Shown here piece after piece: positions 13,491 to 14,856 of a stretch of 14,856 bases of DNA (positions within the stretch are counted from its first letter, which is position 1; the number at the start of each line of letters is the position of its first letter). The notes beneath the pieces are model-generated. The model was not told the DNA's origin, did not search any database, and saw only the letters and a program-made list of their open reading frames with translations. The stretch comes from an uncultured Oscillospiraceae bacterium (GTDB taxonomy: Bacteria; Bacillota; Clostridia; Oscillospirales; Oscillospiraceae). The DNA is taken from contig CAAEDD010000048.1 in NCBI GenBank assembly GCA_900754515.1, positions 1 through 14,856 on the forward strand. Reading direction: 5' to 3'. Position numbers and translations under genes: made by a program.

Positions 13491-14656
13491 GAATTATTTT
13501 CTGATATTTGTTGATTTTCAGCCAAATACTCCTGGGCCTGGGGGAGGTAATAGCACACCAGCATATCTACGCAGGCACCGTAACTTTTAAGCCCAAGTTC
13601 CTGGTCATAGCTTTGCAGCAGCCCCTCGTGGAAGCTGTTGGACACAGTCTGCACCGGCGTATCAAACTGGTTCCAATAGGCCCGGTTCAGGGCCATGTCC
13701 AGCAGCACGGAGTCACTGAGACTTTCATATACTTTCTCCCAGCGTCCATAGGCGGCATCGTAAAGGGCGTTGCCCAGATAGGTATAGGCCAGCAGGCAGC
13801 CGGAATAGCAATAGTCCAAATCGCCGGACTCCATGCAGGAGAGCACGGCGGCAAAGTTTGCATCCTGTTCTCTGGCGACCCTCCGCTGATGGGCCAGCTC
13901 ATGGGCCACGGTAGACGGAAAGAGACTGGCTGGAAAGTCAGTGTTTACGCAGGCTTCCCCGGTAAAGGGAAAGAAGAAGCCGGTAAAGTCCATATAACTA
14001 AGAAAGCGGGAGGATAGGATGCCCTTGACAGGAACCTCGGGCCCGGAGAGACTTGGGTGCAGTTCTTCCGTGTTACGATATATTCCTGCCGAGCGGGCGA
14101 TAATGTCCTCCTTGTCCACGGTGTAAAATCCGCCCTCGTCCCGGCAGACCTGCTCCCCGTATTCATTAAGCAGAGAGGCAAAAAACTTTGTTACCGTTTC
14201 CAACTCATCCACGGATATATCCCGCTGCTCAAAGCCGCCGTCGACGGCAAAATTATCCGCATAGTAATAGCTGCCCCAGAGTATGCTGTAACCGGCATAG
14301 ACCAGAAGTACCGCCGAGAGTACCGTCATAAACAAGGCATACAGGCTTTTTAACCTTTTGCCGGGGCGCAGCAGCCCCGCAAGCCGATAAATCACCAGAC
14401 CTGCCATAAACAGCACAAAAGCCCAGATGAGCAATTCCGCCAGTGCTGTCTGACCAAGCCCGGAGCATAGTGCTGCCATCCATTCATGGAAGGGGTGTAT
14501 GTAGCTTTCCACCAGCTTTTCAGTGAAGGCCCTGTTATTACGGGTCAACAGATGCAGGGCCAGCAGTATCCCCCCCAGCAGGGTGGCGGCGTGAGCCAGG
14601 GGACAGATTTTAAAGAGGGCCTTGAGGCCATAAGTTTTTTTCTCTCTGATTTCCAT
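13487..14656 (-). CDS. DUF3810-like membrane protein with HELAH metalloprotease motif
   Basis: From the ATG at 14656 the product has 389 residues and resembles DUF3810, a family of integral membrane proteins with a metallopeptidase-like motif and no established substrate. Three hydrophobic segments lie at about 21-37, 70-93 and 105-127. A large extracytoplasmic region follows, with STVAHELAHQRRVAREQDAN: H252, E253 and H256 form the zinc motif, and E263 could be a third ligand. The frame is open to a TTG at 14698 (14 residues longer), but a promoter-like sequence occupies that stretch, so the ATG is preferred. No Shine-Dalgarno precedes it. It probably belongs to the host chromosome rather than the element. 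Confidence 0.85.
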   Translation of the reverse strand: MEIREKKTYGLKALFKICPLAHAATLLGGILLALHLLTRNNRAFTEKLVESYIHPFHEWMAALCSGLGQTALAELLIWAFVLFMAGLVIYRLAGLLRPGKRLKSLYALFMTVLSAVLLVYAGYSILWGSYYYADNFAVDGGFEQRDISVDELETVTKFFASLLNEYGEQVCRDEGGFYTVDKEDIIARSAGIYRNTEELHPSLSGPEVPVKGILSSRFLSYMDFTGFFFPFTGEACVNTDFPASLFPSTVAHELAHQRRVAREQDANFAAVLSCMESGDLDYCYSGCLLAYTYLGNALYDAAYGRWEKVYESLSDSVLLDMALNRAYWNQFDTPVQTVSNSFHEGLLQSYDQELGLKSYGACVDMLVCYYLPQAQEYLAENQQISENNS

Positions 14657-14662
14657 GGCACT

Positions 14663-14691
14663 ATGATACCACAGGCCCGGCCGGGCCGCAA
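14663..14691 (-). promoter_or_regulatory. Candidate promoter giving a leaderless DUF3810-like mRNA
   Basis: On the minus strand, TTGCGG (14686-14691), 17 bp and an extended -10, TGG-TATCAT (-10 hexamer at 14663-14668), predict a start at or next to the A of the ATG at 14656. The spacer contains the perfect 14-bp palindrome GGCCCGGCCGGGCC (14674-14687). The -35 match is weak. Confidence 0.5.
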
Positions 14692-14702
14692 TAAACAAAG
14701 AA

Positions 14703-14730
14703 TGGCAGAACTGTTAAATAAGTTCTGCCA
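14703..14730 (-). terminator. Hairpin with T-rich tail upstream of the DUF3810-like gene
   Basis: TGGCAGAACT (14703-14712) and AGTTCTGCCA (14721-14730) form a perfect 10-bp stem. On the minus strand it is followed by TTCTTTGTTTATT, a reasonable terminator tail, which would isolate the DUF3810-like gene from upstream transcription. Confidence 0.55.
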
Positions 14731-14856
14731 CAGCTTGTCGAAGAAGGCCAAGCCTTCTTCGACAAAAGGGCTTGCACTTCGCTCCATGCCTCGGTTGTAC
14801 GCCAGAGGCGTACAATTCGACACTTCGCTCCGTGAGAAGTGTTTTCTGCGACGCAC
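14731..14856. repeat. Hairpin-rich, dispersed-repeat-like intergenic sequence (cut by window edge)
   Basis: Three inverted repeats lie in succession: a 14-bp arm pair at 14735-14748/14752-14765, TTGTACGCC/GGCGTACAA (14795-14803, 14807-14815) and ACACTTC/GAAGTGT (14820-14826, 14836-14842). CACTTCGCTCC occurs twice in direct orientation (14775-14785, 14821-14831). An open frame through it gives a low-complexity peptide of a kind often mis-annotated in clostridial genomes, so it is better read as a repeated non-coding element. No real gene is supported here. Confidence 0.55.

Noticed and set aside
13375..13590. Small plus-strand frame beginning MAAGEGFEPSH
   Set aside because: This is the well-known spurious translation of the antisense strand of a tRNA gene.
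14545..14856. 103-codon minus-strand frame at the right edge
   Set aside because: It runs through the palindromic repeat block and then out of frame through the DUF3810-like gene; no ribosome binding site or domain.

Overview
The window looks like part of a clostridial (Firmicutes) genome, plausibly a gut Oscillospiraceae-type bacterium. The grounds are strong AGGAGG-type ribosome binding sites, sigma70-like TTGACA/TATAAT promoters, a Tn916-type integrase, a MobV relaxase, and DUF6076-like and DUF3810-like proteins. The taxonomy is inference; no ribosomal or core marker gene is present.

Left part (1-7933, minus strand): a complete canonical type I-C CRISPR-Cas locus. One strong promoter (7905-7933) drives cas3-cas5-cas8c-cas7-cas4-cas1-cas2, tightly packed with 1-17 nt gaps or short overlaps. 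A roughly 175 nt leader follows, then a CRISPR array that runs off the left edge (three full repeats, one partial repeat and three spacers visible). Inside cas8c is a textbook Shine-Dalgarno followed by an in-frame GTG, which marks the hidden small subunit Cas11c. A 12-bp inverted repeat sits against the first repeat and brackets a candidate leader promoter. Cas5, the expected crRNA-processing nuclease, has Phe where the family usually has its Lys-His catalytic pair.

Middle part (7980-13289): the backbone of an integrative mobilizable element. On the minus strand are an excisionase-like HTH protein, a RepA-like AAA ATPase and a MobV relaxase. The gap between the ATPase and the relaxase holds an oriT-like sequence, four strong hairpins and an inverted array of GCGACG iterons. 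On the plus strand are a DUF6076-like protein and a tyrosine integrase. The two transcription units start from face-to-face promoters 25 bp apart, embedded in four alternating copies of an AATAGAC motif that could form an operator switch.

Right part (13342-14856): a tRNA-Gln(CUG) gene on the minus strand with a consensus promoter and an excellent terminator. The integrase lies next to its 3' end, so this tRNA is the likely attachment site. Beyond it is a DUF3810-like membrane protein with an HELAH metalloprotease motif, then a hairpin-rich dispersed-repeat-like sequence reaching the window edge.

Taken together, the CRISPR-Cas locus lies on the element side of the integrase-occupied tRNA, directly beyond the relaxase. 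It is therefore plausibly cargo of a mobilizable island. The second attachment site is not in the window, so this stays an inference.
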